From: Barnesiella intestinihominis YIT 11860
GTDB lineage: Bacteria > Bacteroidota > Bacteroidia > Bacteroidales > Barnesiellaceae
DNA length: 64,000 nucleotides
Direction of reading: 5' to 3'
NCBI RefSeq assembly: GCF_000296465.1
Contig: NZ_JH815205.1
Coordinates: 572,759-636,758 of the forward strand
The notes under the pieces are model-generated. The model saw only the letters and a program-made list of their open reading frames with translations. It did not search any database and was not told the DNA's origin. The position numbers and the translations under genes are program-made. Positions within the stretch are counted from its first letter, which is position 1; the number at the start of each line of letters is the position of its first letter. Below are positions 46,409 to 55,958 of the stretch, one piece after another.

Positions 46409-48499
46409 ATGAAAACTCTGAAACTGATAAAAAACGACCCGTGGCTGGCTCCCTATAAACAGGCTATCGAAGGCCGGCACAATCGTGCCGTGGAAAAAAT
46501 TTCGGAACTAACCGGAGGAACAGGAAACCTTTCCGATTTTGCCGACGGCTATCTTTACTTCGGATTACATAAAGAAAACGGCCACTGGGTATTTCGGGAG
46601 TGGGCGCCCAATGCCAATGCTATCTATTTGATAGGAAACTTCTCGAACTGGAAAGAACGCCCCGAATATCGGTTATTAGCCATCGGCAGAGGAGTATGGG
46701 AAATAAAACTTCCACTCGATACGTTACACCATCTCGACTTTTACAAACTATCTGTACACTGGCCCGGAGGACAAGGAGAACGCATTCCGGCTTGGGCCAC
46801 GAGAGTCGTGCAAGACCCCGAAACATATATCTTCTCGGCACAAATTTGGGATCCCGAAAAGCCTTTCGTTTTTTCAAAAAAGCCGTTTCGCCCCCAAACC
46901 TCCCCGCTGCTGATTTACGAATGTCACATCGGTATGGCGCAACAAGAAGAAAAAGTTGGCAGTTATACCGAATTTAAAGAAAAGATACTTCCCCGCATTG
47001 TTGCCGACGGATACAACGCCATACAAATCATGGCTATACAAGAGCACCCCTATTACGGTTCTTTCGGGTATCACGTATCCAGTTTCTTCGCCCCGTCGTC
47101 CCGCTTCGGGACACCCGACGAATTGAAATCGCTCATCGACGAAGCTCATAAAATGGGAATAGCCGTCATTATGGACATCGTACACTCTCACGCTGTCAAG
47201 AACGAAGTCGAAGGGTTAGGTCGATTCGATGGCTCGTACAACCAATACTTTTACGGCGACCACCGGCGAGAGCACCCCGCTTGGGACTCTTTGTGTTTCG
47301 ACTATGGAAAAAACGATGTAATCCACTTCTTGCTCTCCAACTGCAAATACTGGCTCGACGAATTCAGGTTCGATGGTTTCCGGTTCGACGGCGTCACCTC
47401 GATGCTCTATTACAACCACGGTTTGGGACAGGCTTTCGGTTCGTACGACGACTATTACAACGGAGGGCAGGACGACAACGCCATCGTTTATCTCACTCTG
47501 GCCAATGAACTCATTCACCAAGTAAATCCGCGGGCGATAACCATCGCCGAAGAAATGAGCGGAATGCCGGGATTAGCAGCGAAATTCAACGACGGAGGAA
47601 TAGGGTTCGATTACCGAATGGCTATGGGAATACCCGATTTCTGGATAAAGACCATTAAAGAGAAAAAAGACGAGGACTGGAAACCCACGGCCATATTTTG
47701 GGAACTGACCAATCGGCGTTCCGATGAAAAGACCATCAATTATGCCGAGAGCCACGACCAAGCACTGGTCGGCGATAAAACCATTATTTTCCGGCTCATC
47801 GACGACGTCATGTATTGGCACATGAGCAAGGGAGATACCAATCTGATCGTAGATCGAGGCATGGCCCTGCATAAAATGATACGGCTGGTAACCCTCTCGA
47901 CCATCAACGGCGGTTACCTCAACTTCATGGGAAATGAATTCGGCCACCCCGAATGGATCGATTTTCCGCGTCAAGGAAACGGCTGGTCCTATAAATACGC
48001 CCGTCGGCAATGGGACCTCGTAGACCGAAACGATTTGAAATATCAATACCTCGGAGCCTTCGACGAAGCCATGATTCACATCATAAGCCAAAAGAAAAAA
48101 TTCGAACGAACCCCTATTGTCAAACTCTGTGAAAACGACGGAGACCAAGTACTCGCATTCCTGCGCGACGATCTGCTTTTCGTATTCAACTTCCACCCGT
48201 TCAAATCCTTCAACGGATACGGCATTTTGGCCCCGACAGGAGAATACGAACACATACTCAGTAGCGACGATCCTGCATTCGGAGGATACGGACTCATCGA
48301 TATGAAAGTGAAACACCTCACCCGACACGATCCGTTATTCGAAAAAGACAACAAAGAATGGCTCATGCTCTACCTCCCGGCACGGACAGCTCAGATTTTA
48401 AGATGGAAAAAGCCCGAACCCGGAGAAACGAAGAATGCAAGTAAATCGAAAAAATCGGCAGGTTCGATAAAAAAAGAGAATAAAAGCAAAAAGAAATAG
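46409..48499 (+). CDS. glgB: 1,4-alpha-glucan branching enzyme (GH13_8 type)
   Basis: 696 aa. It makes alpha-1,6 branches in glycogen. CBM48 domain at about 50-150 (FREWAPNANAIYLIGNFSNW), then a GH13 barrel with nucleophile D327 in FRFDGV, acid/base E381 in AEEMSGMP, and D449 in ESHDQ; an all-beta C-domain and a Lys-rich tail (about 675-696) follow. The barrel resembles the eukaryote-like branching enzymes rather than the 720-730 aa E. coli-like GlgB. No glgA or glgC lies next to it. A consensus promoter and a long structured leader stand before it. Confidence 0.95.
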   Translation: MKTLKLIKNDPWLAPYKQAIEGRHNRAVEKISELTGGTGNLSDFADGYLYFGLHKENGHWVFREWAPNANAIYLIGNFSNWKERPEYRLLAIGRGVWEIKLPLDTLHHLDFYKLSVHWPGGQGERIPAWATRVVQDPETYIFSAQIWDPEKPFVFSKKPFRPQTSPLLIYECHIGMAQQEEKVGSYTEFKEKILPRIVADGYNAIQIMAIQEHPYYGSFGYHVSSFFAPSSRFGTPDELKSLIDEAHKMGIAVIMDIVHSHAVKNEVEGLGRFDGSYNQYFYGDHRREHPAWDSLCFDYGKNDVIHFLLSNCKYWLDEFRFDGFRFDGVTSMLYYNHGLGQAFGSYDDYYNGGQDDNAIVYLTLANELIHQVNPRAITIAEEMSGMPGLAAKFNDGGIGFDYRMAMGIPDFWIKTIKEKKDEDWKPTAIFWELTNRRSDEKTINYAESHDQALVGDKTIIFRLIDDVMYWHMSKGDTNLIVDRGMALHKMIRLVTLSTINGGYLNFMGNEFGHPEWIDFPRQGNGWSYKYARRQWDLVDRNDLKYQYLGAFDEAMIHIISQKKKFERTPIVKLCENDGDQVLAFLRDDLLFVFNFHPFKSFNGYGILAPTGEYEHILSSDDPAFGGYGLIDMKVKHLTRHDPLFEKDNKEWLMLYLPARTAQILRWKKPEPGETKNASKSKKSAGSIKKENKSKKK

Positions 48500-48609
48500 T
48501 CCATCGACAATCCGTTTAGATATGGAAAAGCGTAATAAATGCAAAGCTCGAAATGCAGTAATTCACACAATTGGCATTTATTAAGTAGTAATCTTTCATT
48601 CGGAAGCTC

Positions 48610-49080
48610 ATGAAAAAAATACTTGGAACGCTACTGATACTCACAAATATCGTGATATTCTCCGGTTGTACTTTTATTAACGAAGAAGAAAAATTCAATC
48701 CGGTCGCTTTGAAAATCGAAAGTACAGATTTGGCACAAACGACCCGAGACGAATATACGATACCGGCGGGAGGAGGGCAGCTAACTGTTTATAGTGCAGA
48801 AGAAAAAAATCCTTTTTGCCTCGTCAACTGGTTCGAAGTAAACGGTGTGGAATGCTACCTGAACGGAGTAGAAAATGATTTATACAACGACAGGGCAGAC
48901 TATTCCTACGACTGGGGAGAAATTATCATCTCATCGGCCACTCTACCGGTCAAAAACAATATTACAATTCGTCCGAATCTTTCCGGGAAAGAGAGGAAAA
49001 TTCGCATAGGACTCAACTGTTTCAAATACGATTATAGAATTCTGGATATAATCCAACGTTCTAATGAAAGCAAACCTTAA
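48610..49080 (+). CDS. Putative lipoprotein
   Basis: 156 aa. The N-terminus is a lipoprotein signal: basic start, hydrophobic ILGTLLILTNIVIF, lipobox SGC, with C20 as the modified residue. The rest is a small, strand-rich domain (SGKERKIRIGLNCFKY) reminiscent of BACON-type domains of Bacteroidetes surface proteins, though the match is weak. Alone on its strand, 110 bp after glgB. Function unknown. Confidence 0.6.
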   Translation: MKKILGTLLILTNIVIFSGCTFINEEEKFNPVALKIESTDLAQTTRDEYTIPAGGGQLTVYSAEEKNPFCLVNWFEVNGVECYLNGVENDLYNDRADYSYDWGEIIISSATLPVKNNITIRPNLSGKERKIRIGLNCFKYDYRILDIIQRSNESKP

Positions 49081-49315
49081 CGAGCTTTACAAAATCGAGT
49101 TACGACGAAGATAGTCTATTGAGAAAGCCATGATACCGAAAGTAATCGAACAATTACCGAGGACATTTTTGCCTCTTACAGAATCTCCTGCTCGAATTTC
49201 CGGCACTCCACCGACGAAAATCGAAGAAAAGAAACAAGATAGATACATGTTTGTAACGCTTCTGTAACATCAATATCGTTTCTTTGCGAGTGAAAAAACA
49301 TGCAAATTGGACATT

Positions 49316-51562
49316 ATGGAAACGTTCTATCTGATCATCGTTATTTTTATCTTTCTCATCGCCATTTTCGATTTATCGGTGGGAGTCAGTAACGATGCCG
49401 TCAACTTCCTCAATTCGGCTATCGGGGCAAAAGCAGCCCCCTTCAAAGTAATTATGGCGGTCGCCGCAATAGGAATCTTTGTAGGAGCCTCCATGTCGAA
49501 CGGTATGATGGATATCGCACGGCATGGAATATATCAGCCCCAATATTTCTACATGAACGAAATCATGAGTATCTTGTTGGCGGTCATGCTCACAGATGTA
49601 GTTTTACTCGACATATTCAATACGATGGGACTTCCCACATCGACCACCGTATCGATGATATTCGCATTGTTAGGCGGCACATTTGCTTTGGCTATCGTGA
49701 AAACGATAAATAGCGCAGGAGCCTTGCAAATGGGAGACCTCATCAATACAGACAAAGCTCTGCAAGTAATCGTAGCCATTTTCGTATCCGTAGCCATCGC
49801 CTTCTTCTTTGGTGTTTTGGTACAATACATCGCCCGCTTGATTTTCAAATTCAATTACCAGAAACAGTTAAAATACTTCGGTGCGCTGTTCGGCGGATTC
49901 GCGGCTACCTCCATCATCTATTTCATACTTATCAAGGGATTAAAAGAGTCCACGCTGATGACTCCCGAAAACCGCCAATGGATTCACGACAACACACAAA
50001 TACTTTTAGGCTGTTGCTTCCTATGCACGACAATACTCATGCAAGTACTCATGTGGTGTCGCATAAACATTTTGAAAATAGTCGTCTTGTTGGGAACTTT
50101 TGCTCTGGCATTAGCTTTTGCGGGAAATGACTTAGTCAACTTTATCGGTATGCCTTTGGCCGGTTATTCGACCTACCACGACTACATCGCCAACAGCAAC
50201 GGCGTCAGTCCCGATCAGTACTTGATGACCTCTCTTCTCGATTCGGCTTCAACGCCTTCCATATTCCTCATCGGTTCAGGTATAATTATGGTTGTCGCCC
50301 TGCTCACCTCCAAAAAAGCACATAACGTAATCAAAACCTCTCTCGACCTATCCCGTCAGGAAGCCGGAGAAGAAAGTTTCGGGACTTCTCCCATCGCTCG
50401 TAAATTGGTGCGCATGACAACAAATACATCTTCTTTTATTGTCAATAACATACCGCCCAAAGCCAGAACTTGGCTCAACGCCCGATTCGACAAAGACGAA
50501 GTCATACTCGAACACGGTGCGGCATTCGACTTAATTAGAGCCTCGGTAAATTTGGTGCTTGCCAGCTTGTTGATCGCATTGGGAACCTCGTTGAAACTAC
50601 CCCTATCCACTACCTATGTCACCTTTATGGTTGCTATGGGTACGTCTCTTGCCGACAAGGCTTGGGGACGCGATAGTGCCGTTTACCGTATCACCGGAGT
50701 CATCTCCGTTATCGGAGGTTGGTTTCTCACGGCCGGAGCCGCTTTTTTGATTTGTTTTACAGTGACGATGATTGTCTATTTCGGAGGTAGTATCGCTATT
50801 ATCCTGTTGGGAGCATTAGCCGCTTATATGCTCATACACAGCCAAATATCATACAATAAAAAACTAAAACAAGAAAAAAACAGCTCGCTGGCACAACAGA
50901 TGGTCGCCAACAAAGACAAGCAAGAAGCACTTGTCTTATTGAGAAAATTCAGCCGGGAAGAATTCGCCAAAGTCCTCGAATGGAGTGCCGACCTATATCA
51001 TCGAGTCACCACCGGTTTCCTCAACGAAAGTTACAGAACCCTGCGCAAAGCGATGGGCGATATAGAAACGGAACGGCGATACTTCAAACAAGTAAAACGT
51101 TTGGGAACCATAGGAGTCTCCCACTTGAATGACAAAGTAGGATTAGAAAAAGGTCTCTATTATTTTCAAGGGAACGATTTCTCTTACGACATTATCCACT
51201 CCATAAAAAGGACCTGCGAACCTTGTTTGGAACATACCGACAATAATTTCAATCCTTTGGAGCAAAGTCAGAAAGACAGCTTTGGAGAGATAGCGCAATC
51301 GATCGTATCGTTCTTGGAGGAAAGCCGGCAATCGATCGAAAAAGATGCGTTCGGAGATCTTGCCGCCCTCTACAATCAAGGGAATATACTCATCAATCAA
51401 TTAGGTGTACTCAAACGGGAAGAAATACGTCACATGCGGGAACAAGTCTCCTACATCAAAGTAGGAATCGTTTACCTCACTGTCATTCAAGAATCCCAAA
51501 ATGTAGTAGCTTATACGATAAACCTGTTGAAAATGAATCAAAAATTTCAGGAAGGGAATTAA
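49316..51562 (+). CDS. Pit-family inorganic phosphate transporter, with extra C-terminal region
   Basis: 748 aa from the ATG at 49316 (METFYLIIVIF); a TTG three codons earlier is less likely. The two halves of the Pit fold show the repeated signature: GVSNDAVNFLNSAIG (about 25-39) and GNDLVNFIGMPLAGY (about 268-282). A hydrophilic loop around 340-410 separates further helices (VNLVLASLLIALGTSLKLPLSTTYVTFMVAMG). From about 540 to the end there is a long helical cytosolic domain, plausibly PhoU/DUF47-like. It moves phosphate, probably with a cation. The extra domain would be regulatory. The 5' gap 49081-49315 holds nothing else. Confidence 0.88.
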   Translation: METFYLIIVIFIFLIAIFDLSVGVSNDAVNFLNSAIGAKAAPFKVIMAVAAIGIFVGASMSNGMMDIARHGIYQPQYFYMNEIMSILLAVMLTDVVLLDIFNTMGLPTSTTVSMIFALLGGTFALAIVKTINSAGALQMGDLINTDKALQVIVAIFVSVAIAFFFGVLVQYIARLIFKFNYQKQLKYFGALFGGFAATSIIYFILIKGLKESTLMTPENRQWIHDNTQILLGCCFLCTTILMQVLMWCRINILKIVVLLGTFALALAFAGNDLVNFIGMPLAGYSTYHDYIANSNGVSPDQYLMTSLLDSASTPSIFLIGSGIIMVVALLTSKKAHNVIKTSLDLSRQEAGEESFGTSPIARKLVRMTTNTSSFIVNNIPPKARTWLNARFDKDEVILEHGAAFDLIRASVNLVLASLLIALGTSLKLPLSTTYVTFMVAMGTSLADKAWGRDSAVYRITGVISVIGGWFLTAGAAFLICFTVTMIVYFGGSIAIILLGALAAYMLIHSQISYNKKLKQEKNSSLAQQMVANKDKQEALVLLRKFSREEFAKVLEWSADLYHRVTTGFLNESYRTLRKAMGDIETERRYFKQVKRLGTIGVSHLNDKVGLEKGLYYFQGNDFSYDIIHSIKRTCEPCLEHTDNNFNPLEQSQKDSFGEIAQSIVSFLEESRQSIEKDAFGDLAALYNQGNILINQLGVLKREEIRHMREQVSYIKVGIVYLTVIQESQNVVAYTINLLKMNQKFQEGN

Positions 51563-51694
51563 CAATCATATAAAGTCTCAATTTGCATCTTTTAATTTTT
51601 GAGAACTTGGGTTGCCTTTTGCGGGAGTAAAGGGCAACTCTCTTTTTATAGACAAAAATAGGGCTTATCATTTCTGAATATGCCCTATCGGTTA

Positions 51695-52075
51695 TAACGA
51701 CTCTGTCGATAATTTAGCAAGGATATGACTCCGTGGTAAATCAGGAGGAGTTATGTTTTTTACCCATCTAACCCCTCTCCTCAGAAACTGTCGTTTCTGA
51801 GGTCTCTCCCCTATTGCTAACGCAACTCCCCGAATGCTACGGAACACGGCAAGGGAGAAGGGTAAATGTAATCCTTCTCTTTCGATAAAATAATGTGGCA
51901 GAAAGGTATTAAACCTCCTCTGTGTGGAGCAGCCATATAGGGAAGGTGGCACGCAGTGACGGAGGGGTTAAAATCCGCAACAGAGGAATCGTATCAACCT
52001 CATCGATGAGTCCGAAATGTGATTATTTACAAAGAATTCATCTCTAAAATTCAAGTCTATCCCCACGGGGGCTAC
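51695..52075 (+). repeat. Family A intergenic repeat, copy 9
   Basis: Opens with GTCGATAATTTAGCAAGGATAT, has the perfect hairpin CTCAGAAACTGTCGTTTCTGAG, and ends in the tail through AATTCATCTCTAAAATTCAAG. Between converging genes; the rest of 51563-52099 is short AT-rich flank. Confidence 0.75.
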
Positions 52076-52099
52076 CGAATCTTACGCTTCGATTTCGTT

Positions 52100-52579
52100 T
52101 TATTTTTCTTCATGAGGAACGATACGAATCCCCACGTCGGAGATACCTCTGATACGATCGTCCCGCATAGCTTGTTGCACAGTGAAGACATGTTCCTTCT
52201 CGCCCGAAAAGCGGAAATCGTCATTCAGCAAAACCTCCTGCTGATAATAAGAGCCCCAACCTCCGCCCGACCATCGTCCGAACTCATCGGCCAATTCACA
52301 ATTTACCGTATCGGTTTTCAAAACTCCGCCCTCGTCGTTGTAAGAAACGAAAAGCCACAAATTCCTATACGTATAATCTCCGTTATGCCGCAGAAACAAA
52401 TAGACATCATACCGGTTCACGGTATCGGGAACTTCCGGTGTAAAGCGTTGTACGTCCCGTTTGAACCAGCCGTTTTTAGGAAGGGTATTAAACTCGTTAT
52501 ACACATCGGTTCGCCCGCAGGAGACCGTGCCTCCCAGTAAAAGACAAACGATACCTGTATTTACCAAGTTCCTCCACAT
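52100..52579 (-). CDS. gldH: GldH family lipoprotein
   Basis: 159 aa. Lipobox TVSC places the lipidated cysteine at about residue 21. The body matches GldH: YNEFNTLPKNGWFKRDVQRFTPEVPDTVNRYDVYLFLRHNGDYTYRNLWLFV, then LADEFGRWSGGGWGSYYQQEVLL. GldH belongs to the gliding/Type IX secretion gene set of Bacteroidetes, but homologues are also kept in non-gliding gut species, where the role is unsettled. It begins 8 bp after the RicT-like gene, so the two are probably cotranscribed. Confidence 0.88.
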   Translation of the reverse strand: MWRNLVNTGIVCLLLGGTVSCGRTDVYNEFNTLPKNGWFKRDVQRFTPEVPDTVNRYDVYLFLRHNGDYTYRNLWLFVSYNDEGGVLKTDTVNCELADEFGRWSGGGWGSYYQQEVLLNDDFRFSGEKEHVFTVQQAMRDDRIRGISDVGIRIVPHEEK

Positions 52580-52587
52580 ACGCCCAT

Positions 52588-53892
52588 CTATTCTTTCTTA
52601 TCGGAAGCGGCAGGTTTAGACGAAATGTTTTCACTACCGTTGCGAGCAGCCACCGTATGGTTGCCATTGTCATTTCCGCCCTTTTTATTTCCATCACGGG
52701 AAGCCTTGTTCTGGTTCCGATTGTTATTATTAGAACGGTTATTCCGTTCGCCCGACTGTTGACGACGGTTGTTATTACCTCCGTTATTATTCCGTTTTTT
52801 ATTTTTCTTCGCCTTATCGAAGCGAGTCAAACTATCTTGTCCCACCACGTCTTCGAAATCGCGACGTTCGGGAGCACGAGCTCCTGCTTCCGACTCCAAT
52901 GTATCGGGCTTTATTCCTTTCTTATTCAAAGCGATTACCTCGAATACCCTATCGGCAGAAATCGTTACCAAATTGGCGGCAATAGACTTATCGGTCGAAT
53001 AAGTCATCTCACGTTTGAAAATATCGGTTTTGAAGTGATAATAGGTATTCATCTTCGTTTCCAACGGAATCTCTCGCGATGGTAACCGCTTCTGGGCTTC
53101 CACGTATGCATCGGCCTCATAATTCAAGCAACATTTCAATTTGGCACATTGTCCGGCCAACTTTTGAGGATTGAGGGCTATATCTTGGAAACGGGCAGCA
53201 CTGGTCGCTACCGAGACAAAGTTGGTCATCCAACCCGAACAGCACAATTGACGGCCACAGGGTCCCAAGCCCCCGATACGTCCGGCCTCCTGACGCGCCC
53301 CGATCTGCTTCATCTCGATACGCACCCTGAACGCTTCGGCCAACACTTTAATCAACTGGCGAAAATCGACCCGCTCGTCGGCAATGTAATAGAAGATGGC
53401 CTTATTACCGTCTCCCTGATATTCGACATCGCCGATCTTCATATTCAAATGCAAATCTTCGGCAATCTTGCGGGCTCGAATCATCGTATCATGCTCTTTC
53501 GCCTTAGCTTCTTCGAATTTTTCCAAGTCATTGGGTTTGGCTTTCCGATAGACACGCTTTAACTCAGGATTATCGATCTTTACATTGTTCTTTTTCATCT
53601 GTATCAAGACCAAACGCCCGGTGAGAGTAACCTCACCGATATCATGACCGGGCGAAGCCTCGACAGCGACCAAATCGCCGGGAGCGAGTTTGATATGAGT
53701 TGTATTACGGTAATATCCTTTTCGGGTATTTTTGAAACGCACCTCGACCAAATCGGTATCGTCGTGCGATTCGGGAATATCGGACAGCCAGTCGTAGACT
53801 TCCAATTTCGCACCTTTCCGACGACAAGCGCACGGGTCGAGTTGTGTTTTTTCCGACGGATTCATCGTATTGTTATCGTTTGTATTATCCAT
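52588..53892 (-). CDS. RicT-like PSP1-domain protein with Asn/Arg-rich C-terminus
   Basis: 434 aa. The PSP1 C-terminal domain region (about 60-265) contains VEVRFKNTRKGYYRN, ARQEAGRIGGLGPCGRQLCCSGWM and QCAKLKCCLNYEADAY, i.e. the conserved cysteine set that in RicT-like proteins helps bind Fe-S clusters. From about 340 on it is low-complexity (NNNGGNNNRRQQ and similar), very rich in Asn, Arg and Lys. RicT proteins, with RicA and RicF in Bacillus, affect RNA processing through RNase Y. An rny gene sits just upstream in the same orientation, so a link to RNase Y is a reasonable inference. RicA and RicF are not in the window. Confidence 0.82.
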   Translation of the reverse strand: MDNTNDNNTMNPSEKTQLDPCACRRKGAKLEVYDWLSDIPESHDDTDLVEVRFKNTRKGYYRNTTHIKLAPGDLVAVEASPGHDIGEVTLTGRLVLIQMKKNNVKIDNPELKRVYRKAKPNDLEKFEEAKAKEHDTMIRARKIAEDLHLNMKIGDVEYQGDGNKAIFYYIADERVDFRQLIKVLAEAFRVRIEMKQIGARQEAGRIGGLGPCGRQLCCSGWMTNFVSVATSAARFQDIALNPQKLAGQCAKLKCCLNYEADAYVEAQKRLPSREIPLETKMNTYYHFKTDIFKREMTYSTDKSIAANLVTISADRVFEVIALNKKGIKPDTLESEAGARAPERRDFEDVVGQDSLTRFDKAKKNKKRNNNGGNNNRRQQSGERNNRSNNNNRNQNKASRDGNKKGGNDNGNHTVAARNGSENISSKPAASDKKE

Positions 53893-54006
53893 TTCGAATT
53901 TGTCGTTAACAAGAACAAAGCCATAGATCGTACACGAATTTCATTCGGGTAACGCCCTACGGCCTCGTCATTCGTTTTTAAAGTGGAGCGGTATGGCGTC
54001 TCCTTG

Positions 54007-55548
54007 TTATTTGGCGAAACTTACAGCCCGAGTTTCCCGGATAACGGTAATCTTCACCTGACCGGGATAAGTCATCTCGTCTTGAATACGTTTTGCAATT
54101 TCAGTCGACAAGTTTTCGGTTTCGGCATCGCCTATCTTGTCGGCTCCGACAATCACTCGCAATTCACGGCCGGCCTGTATGGCATAAGTCTTCAACACGC
54201 CCGGATAAGACAGAGCCAACTGTTCGAGATCGTTCAACCGTTTGATGTAAGCCTCAACGATTTCGCGACGGGCGCCGGGACGAGCTCCCGAAATAGCATC
54301 GCACACTTGTACGATAGGAGCCAACAGACTGGTCATTTCGGTTTCGTCGTGGTGAGCTCCGATAGCATTACAAATGTCGGGCTTTTCCTTATATTTCTCC
54401 GCCAACTTCATGCCTAGCAACGCATGCGGCAATTCGGGTTCCTCATCGGGCACTTTACCTATATCGTGCAACAAACCGGCCCGACGGGCTTTCTTGGGAT
54501 TCAAACCGAGTTCCGAAGCCATAACGGCACAAAGGTTCGCCGTTTCACGAGAGTGTTGCAGCAAGTTCTGCCCGTAGGAAGAACGGTATTTCATTTTACC
54601 CACCAGACGAATCAATTCGGGATGCAGACCGTGCACGCCTAAATCAATGGCAGTGCGTTTACCGGTCTCGATGATTTCTTCCTCGATCTGTTTACGCACT
54701 TTGGCAACCACCTCTTCGATACGTGCCGGGTGGATTCGGCCGTCGGTTACCAACTGATGCAAGGCCAAACGGGCGATTTCACGGCGAACGGGATCAAAAG
54801 CCGAAAGCACAATGGCTTCGGGGGTATCGTCCACGATAATTTCCACCCCGGTAGCCGCTTCGAGAGCTCGGATATTACGACCTTCACGCCCGATAATCCG
54901 GCCCTTGATTTCATCGGATTCGATATGGAATACCGTAACCGAGTTTTCGATAGCCGTTTCGGTCGCTACCCGTTGGATACTTTGTATCACGATACGTTTC
55001 GCTTCCTTGTTGGCCGTCATTTTGGCATCGTCCATGATGTCGTTGATATAAGAAGCTGCCTGCGTCTTGGCTTCTTCCTTCAAAGATTCTACCAAACGTT
55101 CTTTCGCTTCTTCGGCAGAGATTCCCGAAAGGTGTTCAAGCCGTTCCACTTCGGACTTATGGAGTTTTTCCAGTTCTTGTTTTTTCTTCTCTACCATTTC
55201 GAGCTGAGTATCGAGGTTGGCGCGAATGGCATCGGTCTCACTTTTCTTCTTTTGCAGATCTTGTTGCTGCTGGGAAAGCTGCATTTCCCGTTGTTTCAGT
55301 TTAGCCTCGGCCGACTGTATCTTGGCATTGCGGGCATTCGCCTGCTTTTCCATTTCGGCTTTCATGTGGATAAACTTCTCTTTCACTTCGAGCAGCTTGT
55401 TTTTCTTAATTACTTCGGCTTCTTTTTCGGCCTCTTCCAAAATCGTTTTCGACCGAGTCGCCAGCAGATAGCGGTTCACCAAAAAGACAACAAGCCCCCC
55501 TATGACCAAACCGCCAATTACTGAAAAAATCAATAGTATGTAATTCAT
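54007..55548 (-). CDS. rny: Ribonuclease Y
   Basis: 513 aa. One N-terminal membrane helix (about 4-25), a long coiled coil (about 35-190), a KH domain ([12 protein letters not shown], about 217-228), and an HD domain with H332, the HD pair H361/D362 in LLHDIGK, and AHHDE (399-402). It is a membrane-anchored endoribonuclease that begins mRNA decay. Following gene is the RicT-like protein (114 bp later). A terminator-like hairpin precedes it. Confidence 0.96.
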   Translation of the reverse strand: MNYILLIFSVIGGLVIGGLVVFLVNRYLLATRSKTILEEAEKEAEVIKKNKLLEVKEKFIHMKAEMEKQANARNAKIQSAEAKLKQREMQLSQQQQDLQKKKSETDAIRANLDTQLEMVEKKKQELEKLHKSEVERLEHLSGISAEEAKERLVESLKEEAKTQAASYINDIMDDAKMTANKEAKRIVIQSIQRVATETAIENSVTVFHIESDEIKGRIIGREGRNIRALEAATGVEIIVDDTPEAIVLSAFDPVRREIARLALHQLVTDGRIHPARIEEVVAKVRKQIEEEIIETGKRTAIDLGVHGLHPELIRLVGKMKYRSSYGQNLLQHSRETANLCAVMASELGLNPKKARRAGLLHDIGKVPDEEPELPHALLGMKLAEKYKEKPDICNAIGAHHDETEMTSLLAPIVQVCDAISGARPGARREIVEAYIKRLNDLEQLALSYPGVLKTYAIQAGRELRVIVGADKIGDAETENLSTEIAKRIQDEMTYPGQVKITVIRETRAVSFAK

Positions 55549-55566
55549 CTTTTCTAAATTATAGTT

Positions 55567-55615
55567 ATAAAAAAAGCACTACCAACCTGTCCTTTCGAAG
55601 GACCTGTCGCAGTGC
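55567..55615 (-). terminator. Hairpin between zapA and rny
   Basis: On the minus strand an outer GCACT/AGTGC stem and an inner GTCCTT/AAGGAC stem enclose a loop, with GACAGGT occurring twice, followed by seven Ts. It terminates zapA, or lies in the rny leader as an attenuator. Confidence 0.6.
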
Positions 55616-55641
55616 AGGAATTATCTCTCTTTTCCGTACCG

Positions 55642-55953
55642 TTATTCTCCGGTATGTCCGTCTAATATCTTCGCAGCCTCGGCTTCAAGTTTTCTTAAAT
55701 CGGCCAGCAAGGTTTTACGGTCTTGTACCATTTCACAGTACAATCGAGCCATCTCTACCGCCACCATCGCCATCATAGATTCCGAATCCATCAATCCGTC
55801 TTTATACTTGTCCTTATAAAAAGCCCAACGCTTGTTGAACAAGTCGGCAGCATCTCTCCAATATTTTTCGTCCGCTCCATAATCGACCCGCAAGGCTAAC
55901 GGGGTTTTCAGATCGGCGATCCTCAGAGTTATTTTTAATTTATCATCGTTCAT
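55642..55953 (-). CDS. zapA: Cell division protein ZapA
   Basis: 103 aa from the ATG at 55953 (MNDDKLKITLRIADL). It is an FtsZ-ring accessory protein with an N-terminal globular part (KITLRIADLKTPLALRV) and a C-terminal coiled coil (VEMARLYCEMVQDRKTLLADLRKLEAEAAKIL). Length fits the family. It lies 5 bp after the small coiled-coil gene and is followed by a hairpin, then rny. The frame extends 10 codons upstream but would overlap the preceding gene. Confidence 0.82.
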   Translation of the reverse strand: MNDDKLKITLRIADLKTPLALRVDYGADEKYWRDAADLFNKRWAFYKDKYKDGLMDSESMMAMVAVEMARLYCEMVQDRKTLLADLRKLEAEAAKILDGHTGE

Positions 55954-55958
55954 AGCAT

